Shown piece after piece: positions 18,343-27,299 of a DNA stretch of 36,631 bases. How positions within the stretch are numbered: the first letter of the stretch is position 1; each line of letters starts with the position of its first letter. Source of the DNA: an uncultured Granulosicoccaceae bacterium (GTDB lineage: Bacteria; Pseudomonadota; Gammaproteobacteria; Granulosicoccales; Granulosicoccaceae). The notes under the pieces are model-generated. The model made no database searches, was not told the origin of the DNA, and saw nothing but the letters and a program-made list of their open reading frames with translations. The stretch lies in contig CAKZVB010000320.1 of assembly GCA_937922015.1 (NCBI GenBank), forward strand, positions 1 through 36,631, in the 5' to 3' direction. The position numbers were made by a program, and so were the translations under genes.

Positions 18343-19107
18343 ATGCGATTACAATTTCTGACCAGCGTACTTTTCTTAGCCAGTACCCTACTCACCGCAT
18401 GCGAAACCATGACGGCCTCCCAACGCGTAGCAGTGAGTGCGGGAGAAAAATGGGCACTGCTGCCTATTCAAAATCTGTCAAAAACACCACTTGCAGGCAG
18501 CCGGGCGAAGGCACTGGTGGAAACACATTTACGTGCAAAGGGCGTTCGCAATGTTGAAGTATACGAGGCAGCCCCTGACCAATCGTTAATGGCACTGCTG
18601 GATGAAGCGGGACAGATCAACGCTGCAAAGCAATGGGCAAAGGACAATGGCTTCATCTACGCAGTCACAGGTGTAGTGCAGGAGTGGCAATACAAAAACG
18701 GCCTCGACAACGAACCATCTGTCGGGCTGTCACTGAAATTTATCAATGTACAAAACGATGAGGTGATGTGGGTAGCATCTGCGTCCAGAACAGGCTGGGG
18801 CTATAACAACCTATCCAACGTAGCCAGCAAAACCATTGCAGAAATCATGGCTGAAGTACGCTTCCAGGGGCCACGCCCCGGACGTGTATCCGCACAACCA
18901 ATGATCGCTGCATCTCCACCGCCAATACAGCCAGCAACACAGGCCGCAATTAATGCTCAACCGCTTCCCGCAAGCACGATGACAAGCCCGGCAGACGAGC
19001 CCCCGGTAGCAGCCGCGCTCCCGGACCCAACGAGTACTGCCCCCGCGGAGGTAGAAAAGCAATTGTCACCTTATGAAAACAATCTAAGGGAAAGCACAAA
19101 TCGATGA
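18343..19107 (+). CDS. pelC: PelC outer-membrane lipoprotein, with C-terminal extension
   Basis: The 254-residue lipoprotein has signal peptide MRLQFLTSVLFLASTLLTAC (lipidated Cys20; Glu at +2 fits the outer membrane). The core, about residues 35-172, begins EKWALLPIQNLS and has the alpha/beta fold of PelC/LpoB-like lipoproteins. In Pseudomonas PelC forms a ring at the periplasmic face of the outer membrane that guides Pel polymer to the PelB pore. An unusual Pro/Ala/Ser-rich tail of about 80 residues (175-254) makes it longer than the 172-residue Pseudomonas protein. The first gene of the pel operon here, it overlaps pelD by ATGA. Confidence 0.88.
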   Translation: MRLQFLTSVLFLASTLLTACETMTASQRVAVSAGEKWALLPIQNLSKTPLAGSRAKALVETHLRAKGVRNVEVYEAAPDQSLMALLDEAGQINAAKQWAKDNGFIYAVTGVVQEWQYKNGLDNEPSVGLSLKFINVQNDEVMWVASASRTGWGYNNLSNVASKTIAEIMAEVRFQGPRPGRVSAQPMIAASPPPIQPATQAAINAQPLPASTMTSPADEPPVAAALPDPTSTAPAEVEKQLSPYENNLRESTNR

Positions 19108-20510
19108 TCAGTTTTAACTTGCCCTCATCAGCAGTCAAGAAACATAAAAAAAGTTTCTCGTGGACCCGGACAGGCCACAATAAAAGCTGGACACACAAAG
19201 CTATTGAGCTTGTTATTTTCGCCGCCGCGGTACCCGCGATTGGATATTTGTTCTTCAGTCACGACCCGGTTGGCATGAATGCCGGATTTCCATGGTTTAT
19301 TGTTCCACCAGTGGTCTTTGCCGCCCGCTATGGCGCTATCTGGGGCTTCCTGTGCGCAATAGCATCGGCTGCTGCACTGGCCTATCCGTTTGTGGCCTAC
19401 GCAGGTGAAGCAAGCCATCTGATTGCACTGGGTGTTGGCACAACGATATTAAGTATTGTTGTTGGTGATTACTCTACTGCGGGTAAAAAACAAAGCGCAC
19501 AGGAGTTTGCCGAAAACCAATACTTGCGACATCGGTTAAAAGAGTTTTCAAAGGACTACCACATTCTTAAGGTTTCACACGGTCAGCTTGAAGAATTTAT
19601 GGCCGGTCAACGCTTAAGTGTACGGCAGGCTCTACAGCAGTTAAAGCCGCTCTTAACCACCAACAACAACGAAGAACTACAAGCTGGTAGTGAGCTGATG
19701 GCAGTATTTTCCCAGTTTGGTGCAGTACAGGTGGCAGGTCTATATGGTATTAAAAGCCGTGATCGAATCAACCCCCGACCCGTTGCAACTCATGGCAACA
19801 TGCCTGAACTGCAATTGTTTGATCCGTTGTTAAAACTCGCTATTGAAAGCCATCAACTGATAAGTGTCAAGCTTGAAGCACAAGCTAATGAGACTGTTGA
19901 AAGCCAGTTGCTCGCTGTGGTTCCTATCGTAGATTCACATGATCATCTGCATGGAGTGCTGGCTATTAAAGATATGCACTTCATGGCTTTTCAACAGGAA
20001 AACCTCAACGTACTGGCCTTACTCGGAAGCTACATCGGCGACATGCTCACGCGCTCCAAGAGTGTTGGTGAATCACGCAGCGGTTGGTTTCTCGCCGAGC
20101 TGGACAACGCCGTTCGATTTGCAACGACCAATCGGGTTCAATCAGCACTGCTGGCCATTAAACTAAAAAACACCGATCAGACTCAATTAGTCGCGGACTT
20201 TCTTGGTTCGAATATCCGAAGCCTGGACAGTTCATGGCAACCCCACTCTGCTACAGGCAACAATACCGTGGTTATCCTCATGCCACTGATGAACGAAGAT
20301 CAATGCAATGCCTATTTACAGCGTATAGCGAAGAAACTTTTTGACGAGCAGAACATCGAGCTCAACAATGTCGCTTCTGAAGTGCGTATGAAACAGATCA
20401 AAAAGAGAGATACACGGGAAACTTGTCTGAAGTTCATCAACAACATGACTGGCGGCAACGAAGGCGAGAAACCCAAAAAAACAAAAGGGTGGTTAAAACG
20501 TGTTGCGTAG
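19104..20510 (+). CDS. pelD: PelD, inner-membrane c-di-GMP receptor
   Basis: The 468-residue protein has about four N-terminal membrane helices (residues 33-125), a short coiled-coil-like linker (about 133-175), a GAF domain (about 180-325) and a degenerate GGDEF domain (about 335-445). The catalytic GGDEF signature is absent; the region reads TGNNTVVI. An RxxD inhibitory-type site is kept as Arg372-Ser-Leu-Asp375, close to Arg367/Asp370 of Pseudomonas PelD, so c-di-GMP binding is likely retained. In the known system c-di-GMP-bound PelD switches on Pel synthesis through PelE and PelF. It ends 11 bases inside pelE. Confidence 0.95.
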   Translation: MISFNLPSSAVKKHKKSFSWTRTGHNKSWTHKAIELVIFAAAVPAIGYLFFSHDPVGMNAGFPWFIVPPVVFAARYGAIWGFLCAIASAAALAYPFVAYAGEASHLIALGVGTTILSIVVGDYSTAGKKQSAQEFAENQYLRHRLKEFSKDYHILKVSHGQLEEFMAGQRLSVRQALQQLKPLLTTNNNEELQAGSELMAVFSQFGAVQVAGLYGIKSRDRINPRPVATHGNMPELQLFDPLLKLAIESHQLISVKLEAQANETVESQLLAVVPIVDSHDHLHGVLAIKDMHFMAFQQENLNVLALLGSYIGDMLTRSKSVGESRSGWFLAELDNAVRFATTNRVQSALLAIKLKNTDQTQLVADFLGSNIRSLDSSWQPHSATGNNTVVILMPLMNEDQCNAYLQRIAKKLFDEQNIELNNVASEVRMKQIKKRDTRETCLKFINNMTGGNEGEKPKKTKGWLKRVA

Positions 20511-21510
20511 TCTGTTTGGAGTACCGGTACTGTGTGTCGCGCTGGCAGCAGAATTTGTGCTCGGCGCACATTTACTGACCGATATTGGAATATCCATAAC
20601 TCGTGAGCTATGGCTGGGGGCACATACTCTCGCCACCATACTGGCAGCAATATCTATCACATCCATGCTGCACAATCTGGTGCCGGGCAGAAGACTTCCG
20701 CTGATATTGCTGTTCGCATCACTTTGTTTCTTTATGCCATTCGTAGGAGCACTGGGTACATGCCTGGCAGTTACATTCGGTGCGACAATTGCCAATGGAC
20801 GCCATAAAGATAATATCTTCTGGCAGGTAACCAGCAATGCTGATCTTCCCTTCGCCGCTCCTATCAACCGACCACTGCCAAAACTCGATAGTCGGGGATT
20901 TGTAGAGCAACTGGCCTTTGACAGCGAGACAGACAAACTCTACAACAAGGTCGCCGCTGCAAAACATATACGCAACAGTGAATCAGCCCCCATACTTAAA
21001 AATGCTGTAGGCCATTCAAACGAAAGAATCAGACTGGTGGCTTACCAGATGCTCGACAAGAAAGTGAACAATCTGAATAGGGAAATTCAACGGCTCGAAT
21101 CCGATGCATTAGTGGCAGAGGGAATCGGAAAATCAAATATCCACCTTCAGATCGCCAACAACTACTGGGAACTTCTAACGCTCGAAGACGATGAACCGGT
21201 GGCTCGTGAAGAACTACTAATGAAAGCCGCCGGCCAGGCAGCACAGTCTTTGGCTATCGAGCCCGGAAACGTCAACGGGCATTTTCTACTTGGCCAGATC
21301 TATCTAAAACAGGGACACACAGAGATGGCCGTCAGATCATTCGAACGATCTGTAGAACTGGGCATCTCACCCGACAAAGCAATGCCATATATCGCCGAGG
21401 CGGCATATAAAACACGGGACTTTAAAAAGCTGCGAGACACTCTTGATAATATCAGTCCCGCATTTAGAGCTTACCCACCCATGTCAAACGTCATAGAGTA
21501 CTGGGCATGA
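20500..21510 (+). CDS. pelE: PelE, inner-membrane TPR protein
   Basis: The 336-residue protein has two or three hydrophobic helices in residues 1-95 and then a cytoplasmic helical part. TPR-like helices are visible at about residues 235-330 (VNGHFLLGQIYLKQGHTEMA...SFERSVELG). In Pseudomonas PelE joins PelD, PelF and PelG in the inner-membrane synthase complex. The start is GTG and overlaps pelD by 11 bases; the stop overlaps pelF by ATGA, so translation is tightly coupled. Length is near that of the Pseudomonas protein (329). Confidence 0.9.
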   Translation: MLRSLFGVPVLCVALAAEFVLGAHLLTDIGISITRELWLGAHTLATILAAISITSMLHNLVPGRRLPLILLFASLCFFMPFVGALGTCLAVTFGATIANGRHKDNIFWQVTSNADLPFAAPINRPLPKLDSRGFVEQLAFDSETDKLYNKVAAAKHIRNSESAPILKNAVGHSNERIRLVAYQMLDKKVNNLNREIQRLESDALVAEGIGKSNIHLQIANNYWELLTLEDDEPVAREELLMKAAGQAAQSLAIEPGNVNGHFLLGQIYLKQGHTEMAVRSFERSVELGISPDKAMPYIAEAAYKTRDFKKLRDTLDNISPAFRAYPPMSNVIEYWA

Positions 21511-23087
21511 GTAAATCACCAAAGTACAGCCCCGATAGTCACGCCAACATTTGTCTGCTACTGGAGGGCACCTACCCTTATGTTCGCGGTGGTGTTTCAA
21601 GCTGGGTAAAACAATTGATCGAAGGAATGCCTGACCTTACCTTTTCAATTGTATTTCTAGGAGGCGCACAAGACGAGTACGACAAACCATCCTATGAAAT
21701 TCCCGCTAATGTGGTTCATATTGAAAACCACTTCCTGATCGGCTCTGATAAAGAACCGATGACCAAAAAGAAGTTCTGGCAGCGTAAAACGGACAAAACA
21801 GATCTCTTTGAGAGAAACAGGCAATTACACGACACACTGGCCAACAGTGATTGTGAGATAGGTGTTGAAGCGGTCGAGGATTTCACCAGCCTGCTGACCG
21901 ACTCTGATGCGATTTCCCGCACCGACCTGCTGCACAGTGATGAAGCATGGGAAGCTATCCGTGAAAAGTATATCGATGCCCCCCCGGGACTCGATTTCAA
22001 TCACTTTTTCTGGACTGTACGAAGCATGCACAGCCCGCTATTCACATTGGCGAATATAGTTGCCAATGCGCCACCTGCTGACATGTATCACTCAGTATCT
22101 ACAGGCTACGCCGGATACCTTGGTGCAATGCTGAAAAGTAAAACAGACGCTCCCTATATTATTAGTGAACACGGTATCTACACTAAGGAACGCGAAATTG
22201 ACCTGGCCCATGTTGACTGGATACCGGAAGACCTGGATCCGTTTCGCGTCGGACTTGACGATAACATGGGTTATTTACGTCAAACGTGGATTAAATTCTT
22301 TAAATCTCTGGGCCGTATGTCTTATAGCTCTGCCGATCACATCTATACGCTGTTCAACGGCAATCGGCTCAGGCAAATACAAGATGGCGCACCCGAAGAA
22401 CGTTTGACGATTATACCCAACGGCGTAGCGGTTGATAAACTGAAACTTGTTCGTCGCGCCGACGATGCCGAGGTTCCACCGGTAATCGCACTGATCGGAC
22501 GGATAGTACCTATTAAAGACATCAAGACTTTCATTCGCGGCATGCGAATTATCGTTGCCAAGGTGCCGGAGGCGCAGGGATGGCTGGTCGGGCCGGAGGA
22601 CGAAGACACGGCCTATGTTGAAGAATGCCGAGCGTTAATCAATAGCTTTGGCCTTCAGGAATCTGTGAAATTTCTGGGCTTTCAAAAGCTCGATGAAATA
22701 TTCCCGCAAATCGGTTTAACCGTATTAACCTCCGTTTCAGAGGGACAGCCTTTGACAACACTTGAAGGTTTTGCAGCCGGTATACCTTCAGTCACCACGG
22801 ATGTGGGCAGTTGCAGCGAACTTATCTATGGATCATCTGAGCAAGACAAGTCCATCGGCAGCGCTGGCGCCGTGGTTCCAATCGCTAATCCCGGTCGCTT
22901 CGCAGAAGAAGTCATCCCACTAATAACTGATACCAATAAATGGCGCAGTGCCAGAGATGCTGCTATCACCCGCGTTGAAAAATACTACGACGAGAATCAG
23001 ATGCTAGAGCGCTACCGCAAGATCTACATCGACAATTTAAACCGTGCGCAAGCACCCGAAGCACTGAAAAAAGCAGAGGGGTTCTAA
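21507..23087 (+). CDS. pelF: PelF, Pel polysaccharide glycosyltransferase
   Basis: The 526-residue cytoplasmic GT4-family glycosyltransferase polymerises the amino-sugar backbone of Pel from UDP-sugars. The typical family opening ICLLLEGTYPYVRGGVSSWV is at about residues 13-32, including the GG of the nucleotide-binding loop. The C-terminal Rossmann half carries LTIIPNGVAVDK, ALIGRIVPIKDIKTFI and SEGQPLTTLEGFAAG, the last being the GT4 donor-binding motif with its Glu. It is slightly longer than the Pseudomonas protein (507). The gene overlaps pelE by ATGA and is followed after one base by pelG. Confidence 0.97.
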   Translation: MSKSPKYSPDSHANICLLLEGTYPYVRGGVSSWVKQLIEGMPDLTFSIVFLGGAQDEYDKPSYEIPANVVHIENHFLIGSDKEPMTKKKFWQRKTDKTDLFERNRQLHDTLANSDCEIGVEAVEDFTSLLTDSDAISRTDLLHSDEAWEAIREKYIDAPPGLDFNHFFWTVRSMHSPLFTLANIVANAPPADMYHSVSTGYAGYLGAMLKSKTDAPYIISEHGIYTKEREIDLAHVDWIPEDLDPFRVGLDDNMGYLRQTWIKFFKSLGRMSYSSADHIYTLFNGNRLRQIQDGAPEERLTIIPNGVAVDKLKLVRRADDAEVPPVIALIGRIVPIKDIKTFIRGMRIIVAKVPEAQGWLVGPEDEDTAYVEECRALINSFGLQESVKFLGFQKLDEIFPQIGLTVLTSVSEGQPLTTLEGFAAGIPSVTTDVGSCSELIYGSSEQDKSIGSAGAVVPIANPGRFAEEVIPLITDTNKWRSARDAAITRVEKYYDENQMLERYRKIYIDNLNRAQAPEALKKAEGF

Positions 23088-23088
23088 A

Positions 23089-24474
23089 ATGGCTGGTATA
23101 GGCTTCGAGCTTCGAAAATACCTTGATGAAGATTCCTTTACTGGAACGCTAAAGGCATACGGTTTTGCTGGTCTCATTAGTGCCGGCCCCTGGGTACTGT
23201 CTATTCTGGGGGTTATGCTAATCGGTATTGTGGCGATATCCCAAAAAGTTGGTGGCCGGGAGGTTGAACAATTCACCACATCGGTTACCTGGATAATGGG
23301 TACCTCATTAATACTATCCGGGTTCCTGCAACTGGTTTTTACACGATACATTGCAGATCGACTATTTGAAGGGCGTGATCATCTGATCAACCCCAATCTT
23401 TTCGGTGCAATGCTGATAACGACTGTCATCAGTGGTGGTATGGGCATCGCTGTCATGTTGACGCTTTTTGAAGAGTCATTCAGCTACGAAGTGTTGATGA
23501 TCGCCAACTTCGTCACCCTTTCCAATATCTGGATACTGGTGATATTTGTCGCCGGACTCAAGAAATTCAAGGTTATTCTATATTCATTTTTCTTTGGTTA
23601 TACCACCACTATATTGCTATCGATAGTATTGATTCCTTACGGTATCAGTGGACTCCTGGGCGGGCTGCTGGTGGGACATGCACTGCTGTTTTTCCTGATG
23701 CTCGCGGTGATTATCCCCGAATACCCGATGACAGAAACTGTACGTGTAGACTTTCTAAAACGCAAAGAAATATTTCCGGTACTGATCTTTGTCGGTGTGT
23801 TCTACAACCTGGGCATCTGGATTGACAAGTTTATCTTCTGGACCTACCCCGGCACCTCTGAGGCAGTTATTGGTCCACTACGCGCTTCACTGATCTACGA
23901 TCTTCCGATATTTCTGGCTTATCTGTCAATCATACCCGGCATGGCTGTATTCTTACTTAGAATTGAAACCGATTTCGCAGAAGCATACGACGGGTTTTTC
24001 AATGCAGTGCGCGGAAACGCCAGCCTGCAGGAAATTGAAACGCTTGGTAATGAAATGATACTGGCGGTACGCGAAGGTATATTTCAAATCATTAGAGTTC
24101 AAGGTATCACCGTGCTGATACTCTACATGCTGGGCCCAAAAATAGTTAGCTGGCTGGGCATTTCCGATAAGTTCATCCACCTCTACTACATTGATCTGGT
24201 TGGTGTGGCGGCACAGGTTCTTATGCTCGCTGTGCTTAATGTACTTTTTTACCTTGATCGTCTGAAGGACGCATTCTGGTTAACTCTGACGTTGCTTATT
24301 ACCAACAGCTGTTTTACATGGATCACTCTGGAACTAGGCCCAATGTACTACGGCTACGGTTTTGGATTATCAATGACACTGACTGCTTTCGTCGGCATAT
24401 TTCTACTGTCCAGCGAACTCGAAAATATCGAATTTCGAACCTTTATGCGTCCACGTGATGTCGCGACCGATTAG
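23089..24474 (+). CDS. pelG: PelG, polytopic inner-membrane Pel transporter
   Basis: The 461-residue protein has about twelve hydrophobic segments and the conserved start MAGIGFELRKYL, which is diagnostic for PelG. It belongs to the polysaccharide transporter side of the MOP flippase superfamily. It is thought to move the growing polymer across the inner membrane, in complex with PelD, PelE and PelF. Length matches the Pseudomonas protein (456). The ATG is one base after the pelF stop. Confidence 0.96.
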   Translation: MAGIGFELRKYLDEDSFTGTLKAYGFAGLISAGPWVLSILGVMLIGIVAISQKVGGREVEQFTTSVTWIMGTSLILSGFLQLVFTRYIADRLFEGRDHLINPNLFGAMLITTVISGGMGIAVMLTLFEESFSYEVLMIANFVTLSNIWILVIFVAGLKKFKVILYSFFFGYTTTILLSIVLIPYGISGLLGGLLVGHALLFFLMLAVIIPEYPMTETVRVDFLKRKEIFPVLIFVGVFYNLGIWIDKFIFWTYPGTSEAVIGPLRASLIYDLPIFLAYLSIIPGMAVFLLRIETDFAEAYDGFFNAVRGNASLQEIETLGNEMILAVREGIFQIIRVQGITVLILYMLGPKIVSWLGISDKFIHLYYIDLVGVAAQVLMLAVLNVLFYLDRLKDAFWLTLTLLITNSCFTWITLELGPMYYGYGFGLSMTLTAFVGIFLLSSELENIEFRTFMRPRDVATD

Positions 24475-24509
24475 AAGCCATTAAGACAAGTGCTCTGGAT
24501 ACTAATAAC

Positions 24510-27299
24510 ATGCTCAATAGATCAATATTAACCTGTCTTACCCGGCTGTGGTGCTTCGCATCACTTTTTATTGCAGGTATCGGCCACGCATCAACGGGCG
24601 GCAGTGTTGCATTCTATTATGGTCCCAATCCGCCGGTAAACGCACTATCACAGTTTGATCGGATAATTGTTGAAGCCGATAACGTCCAGGCGGATGAACA
24701 CCGGGAACTGAAAAGAAACGGCGCTGCAACCTTCGCCTATGTAAGTGTGGGCGAAGTTGGTCCTCATCGTAAGTGGTTTGATCAGATTCCGGGTTCTGCT
24801 GGAATAGGCACTAACACGGATTGGAATAGCAAAGTGATGGACCTGGCCAGCCCGGACTGGCATCGGTTTTTACTGCAGCGAATAAACGAACTGGTCAGCC
24901 GTGGCTACGATGGTCTGTTCCTGGACACGATGGACAGCTACCGGTTGTTTGCCACGACTCCGGAACAAATAGCAGCACAAGAGAATGGTCTGTCAAACCT
25001 TTTGTATCGTATAAAACGAAAACACCCTGACATCAGACTAATCTCAAACCGTGGCTTTGAAGTCATTGATACGGTTGCTCCCTACCTCGAAGCCATCGCC
25101 GCAGAGTCTCTCTATGCAGGATGGGACAATGCCGGGCAGACCTATCGTGATGTGCCTGAAGCAGATCGAAATTGGTTGCAGACAACTCTTACCAACATTA
25201 AAAACAAACACGATATCGACGTAATCGCCATAGACTACCTGCCACCGTCAGCACGCAGCGAGGCAAGAGATGTGGCCTCGAAGATTGCCCGGGCAGGATT
25301 TATCCCCTGGGTTGCTAACCCGGCACTGGACTACGTGGGTATTGGAACCCAGGAAGTAATCGCCCGGGATGTTCTGATGATATACGACAGCAGAGAGACC
25401 GGTGAAATAGAATATGCACTGGTCCATACCTTAGCTGCAATGCCACTGGAATACATGGGCTATGTCCCTGTCTACCATGACATCGCAAAAAAGCCGTTGC
25501 CATCGAGTGTTCTAAAGGGCCGATACGCAGGCATAGTTATGTGGAACGGGCGTCCGTTGAATGCTGACGGTTACCCTCAGTGGCTGGAGAGGCAATTTCA
25601 AGACGAAACCCCCATCGCATTCTTCAGTTCAATAGGCATGGACACCACCACAGCGCTAAATGACTACATGGGTGTTACCGCTGTCACAGAAATAGATCGC
25701 AATTCGCTGGCACCGCTGCGCAAGGACCGCATGATCGGTTTTGAATCACCAGCACCAACGCGCATCGACTACCTGACGATGCCAGTTAAAAATTCATCTG
25801 CCGACAACACCGCTCATCTGACTTACGCAGACAAGCACGGCGTTGAGATTGATACCGTGATTACCGGCCCGTGGGGCGGTATCGCCATCAGTCCGACAGT
25901 CATCAACTCCAAGATCGACACGACCGTTGACTGGATTATTGATCCGTTCCTGTTTTTGAAAAAATCGCTTCACCTGACAGATGCACCGATGCCCGACATC
26001 ACCAGTGAAAACGGCACCAGATTATGGTTTGCACACATTGATGGCGACGCACTGCCCTCATGGGCTGAATTGCCAGGTCGCAGATTGGGGGCAGAAGTCA
26101 TCCATGAAGAAATAATACGACCCTATGACCTGCCACACACCGTTTCCATTGTTGAAGCAGAAATGACTGCGATAGATGCCTATGCAGATCGTCGCGAGCG
26201 GATGACAAAAATCATGCGCGAGTATTTCGCTATGGACAACGTCGAAATCGCTTCACATACTTTCAGTCACCCTTTCCACTGGCAGAAGCTTACGGACGGT
26301 GCAGCCAGTGGCAAGCACAACCTTCGTCTACCGGGATATCGCTATAGCCTGGAGCGGGAAATTGCCGGATCGGTAAAATACATTGATGAATACCTGGCCC
26401 CTCCGGGCAAACGAACCAAAGTGTTGCTCTGGTCAGGTGATGCAGAGCCTCCCGCAGAGGCACTGGACGTTGTGGCAAAGTATGGATTGTTAAATATGAA
26501 TGGTGGTAACACCAGGATTAATAAAACACTGCCAACCGTTACCGCCATCAGCGCAAACACACGAATGATTGGAGGGCATATTCAGGTCTATGCGCCGATC
26601 ATGAACGAGAATGTCTACACCAACGATTGGACGGGACCATTCGATGGTTTTCGAAATGTACTGGAAACACTCGATATGACAGAATTTCCACGCCGCATAA
26701 AACCCGTCAATGTGTACTACCACTTTTACATTGGTACCAAAGCCGCTTCATTGCGTTCTCTAAAGGAAGTATATAGCTGGACTGACAAACAGCAGCTGTT
26801 TCCTGTATTCAGCAGTGAATATATTGTCAAAGTACCCTATTTTAGAAGTGCCGGTGTGTCCCGTTATCTGGACGGGCGCTGGAAAATCAGTGGCCTGGGC
26901 CCTATTCGGTCGCTTCGCAATTTGAAAAAGAACGCATGGCCTGACCTGACATCAAGTCAGTCGTTAGCAGGTGCCAGACAACTGCACGATGGTGTGTACA
27001 TACACACAAACGGTGCAAATACATTAAGTTTCCGGACACAATCCACCAAGCCACAACAGCCGCATCTGGTCGCAGCCAATGCGACAATAGATCGGTGGGA
27101 GAACCGTAGAGATGGTCGCATTAGTATGCGTTTTAAAGGGCACTCGCCTGTCGTTATTGAACTAAACGGCGACAAAAGGTATTGCAACATCAGCAGTAAA
27201 AACTCCACCATCAACGGTGCATTGACACCCGATGGCAACACCAGATATGAATTTACAACAAAGGATACCGGCGATGCAGTCATCAACTGTGAAACGTGA
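24510..27299 (+). CDS. pelA: PelA, periplasmic Pel hydrolase/deacetylase
   Basis: The 929-residue protein has a Sec signal (cut near GHAS, residue 28). Residues about 35-290 form the TIM-barrel hydrolase domain, with DGLFLDTMDSY and candidate acid Glu199 (AAESLYAGW), equivalent by position to Glu218 of Pseudomonas PelA. A middle region (about 300-480) resembles the reductase-like linker. The deacetylase domain follows, with Asp511/Asp513 in HIDGD and the metal ligands His583 and His587 in SHTFSHPFHW. A C-terminal beta-sandwich ends the protein. PelA removes acetyl groups from Pel, giving it positive charge, and its hydrolase trims the polymer. Here it follows pelG by 35 bases instead of leading the operon. 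Confidence 0.96.
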   Translation: MLNRSILTCLTRLWCFASLFIAGIGHASTGGSVAFYYGPNPPVNALSQFDRIIVEADNVQADEHRELKRNGAATFAYVSVGEVGPHRKWFDQIPGSAGIGTNTDWNSKVMDLASPDWHRFLLQRINELVSRGYDGLFLDTMDSYRLFATTPEQIAAQENGLSNLLYRIKRKHPDIRLISNRGFEVIDTVAPYLEAIAAESLYAGWDNAGQTYRDVPEADRNWLQTTLTNIKNKHDIDVIAIDYLPPSARSEARDVASKIARAGFIPWVANPALDYVGIGTQEVIARDVLMIYDSRETGEIEYALVHTLAAMPLEYMGYVPVYHDIAKKPLPSSVLKGRYAGIVMWNGRPLNADGYPQWLERQFQDETPIAFFSSIGMDTTTALNDYMGVTAVTEIDRNSLAPLRKDRMIGFESPAPTRIDYLTMPVKNSSADNTAHLTYADKHGVEIDTVITGPWGGIAISPTVINSKIDTTVDWIIDPFLFLKKSLHLTDAPMPDITSENGTRLWFAHIDGDALPSWAELPGRRLGAEVIHEEIIRPYDLPHTVSIVEAEMTAIDAYADRRERMTKIMREYFAMDNVEIASHTFSHPFHWQKLTDGAASGKHNLRLPGYRYSLEREIAGSVKYIDEYLAPPGKRTKVLLWSGDAEPPAEALDVVAKYGLLNMNGGNTRINKTLPTVTAISANTRMIGGHIQVYAPIMNENVYTNDWTGPFDGFRNVLETLDMTEFPRRIKPVNVYYHFYIGTKAASLRSLKEVYSWTDKQQLFPVFSSEYIVKVPYFRSAGVSRYLDGRWKISGLGPIRSLRNLKKNAWPDLTSSQSLAGARQLHDGVYIHTNGANTLSFRTQSTKPQQPHLVAANATIDRWENRRDGRISMRFKGHSPVVIELNGDKRYCNISSKNSTINGALTPDGNTRYEFTTKDTGDAVINCET
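27261..27265 (+). promoter_or_regulatory. Shine-Dalgarno AAGGA that sets the pelB start
   Basis: AAGGA lies 8 bases before the ATG at 27274, inside the end of pelA. The next in-frame ATG upstream, at 27232, has no such site and would add 14 residues of pelA-overlapping sequence. Confidence 0.6.
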
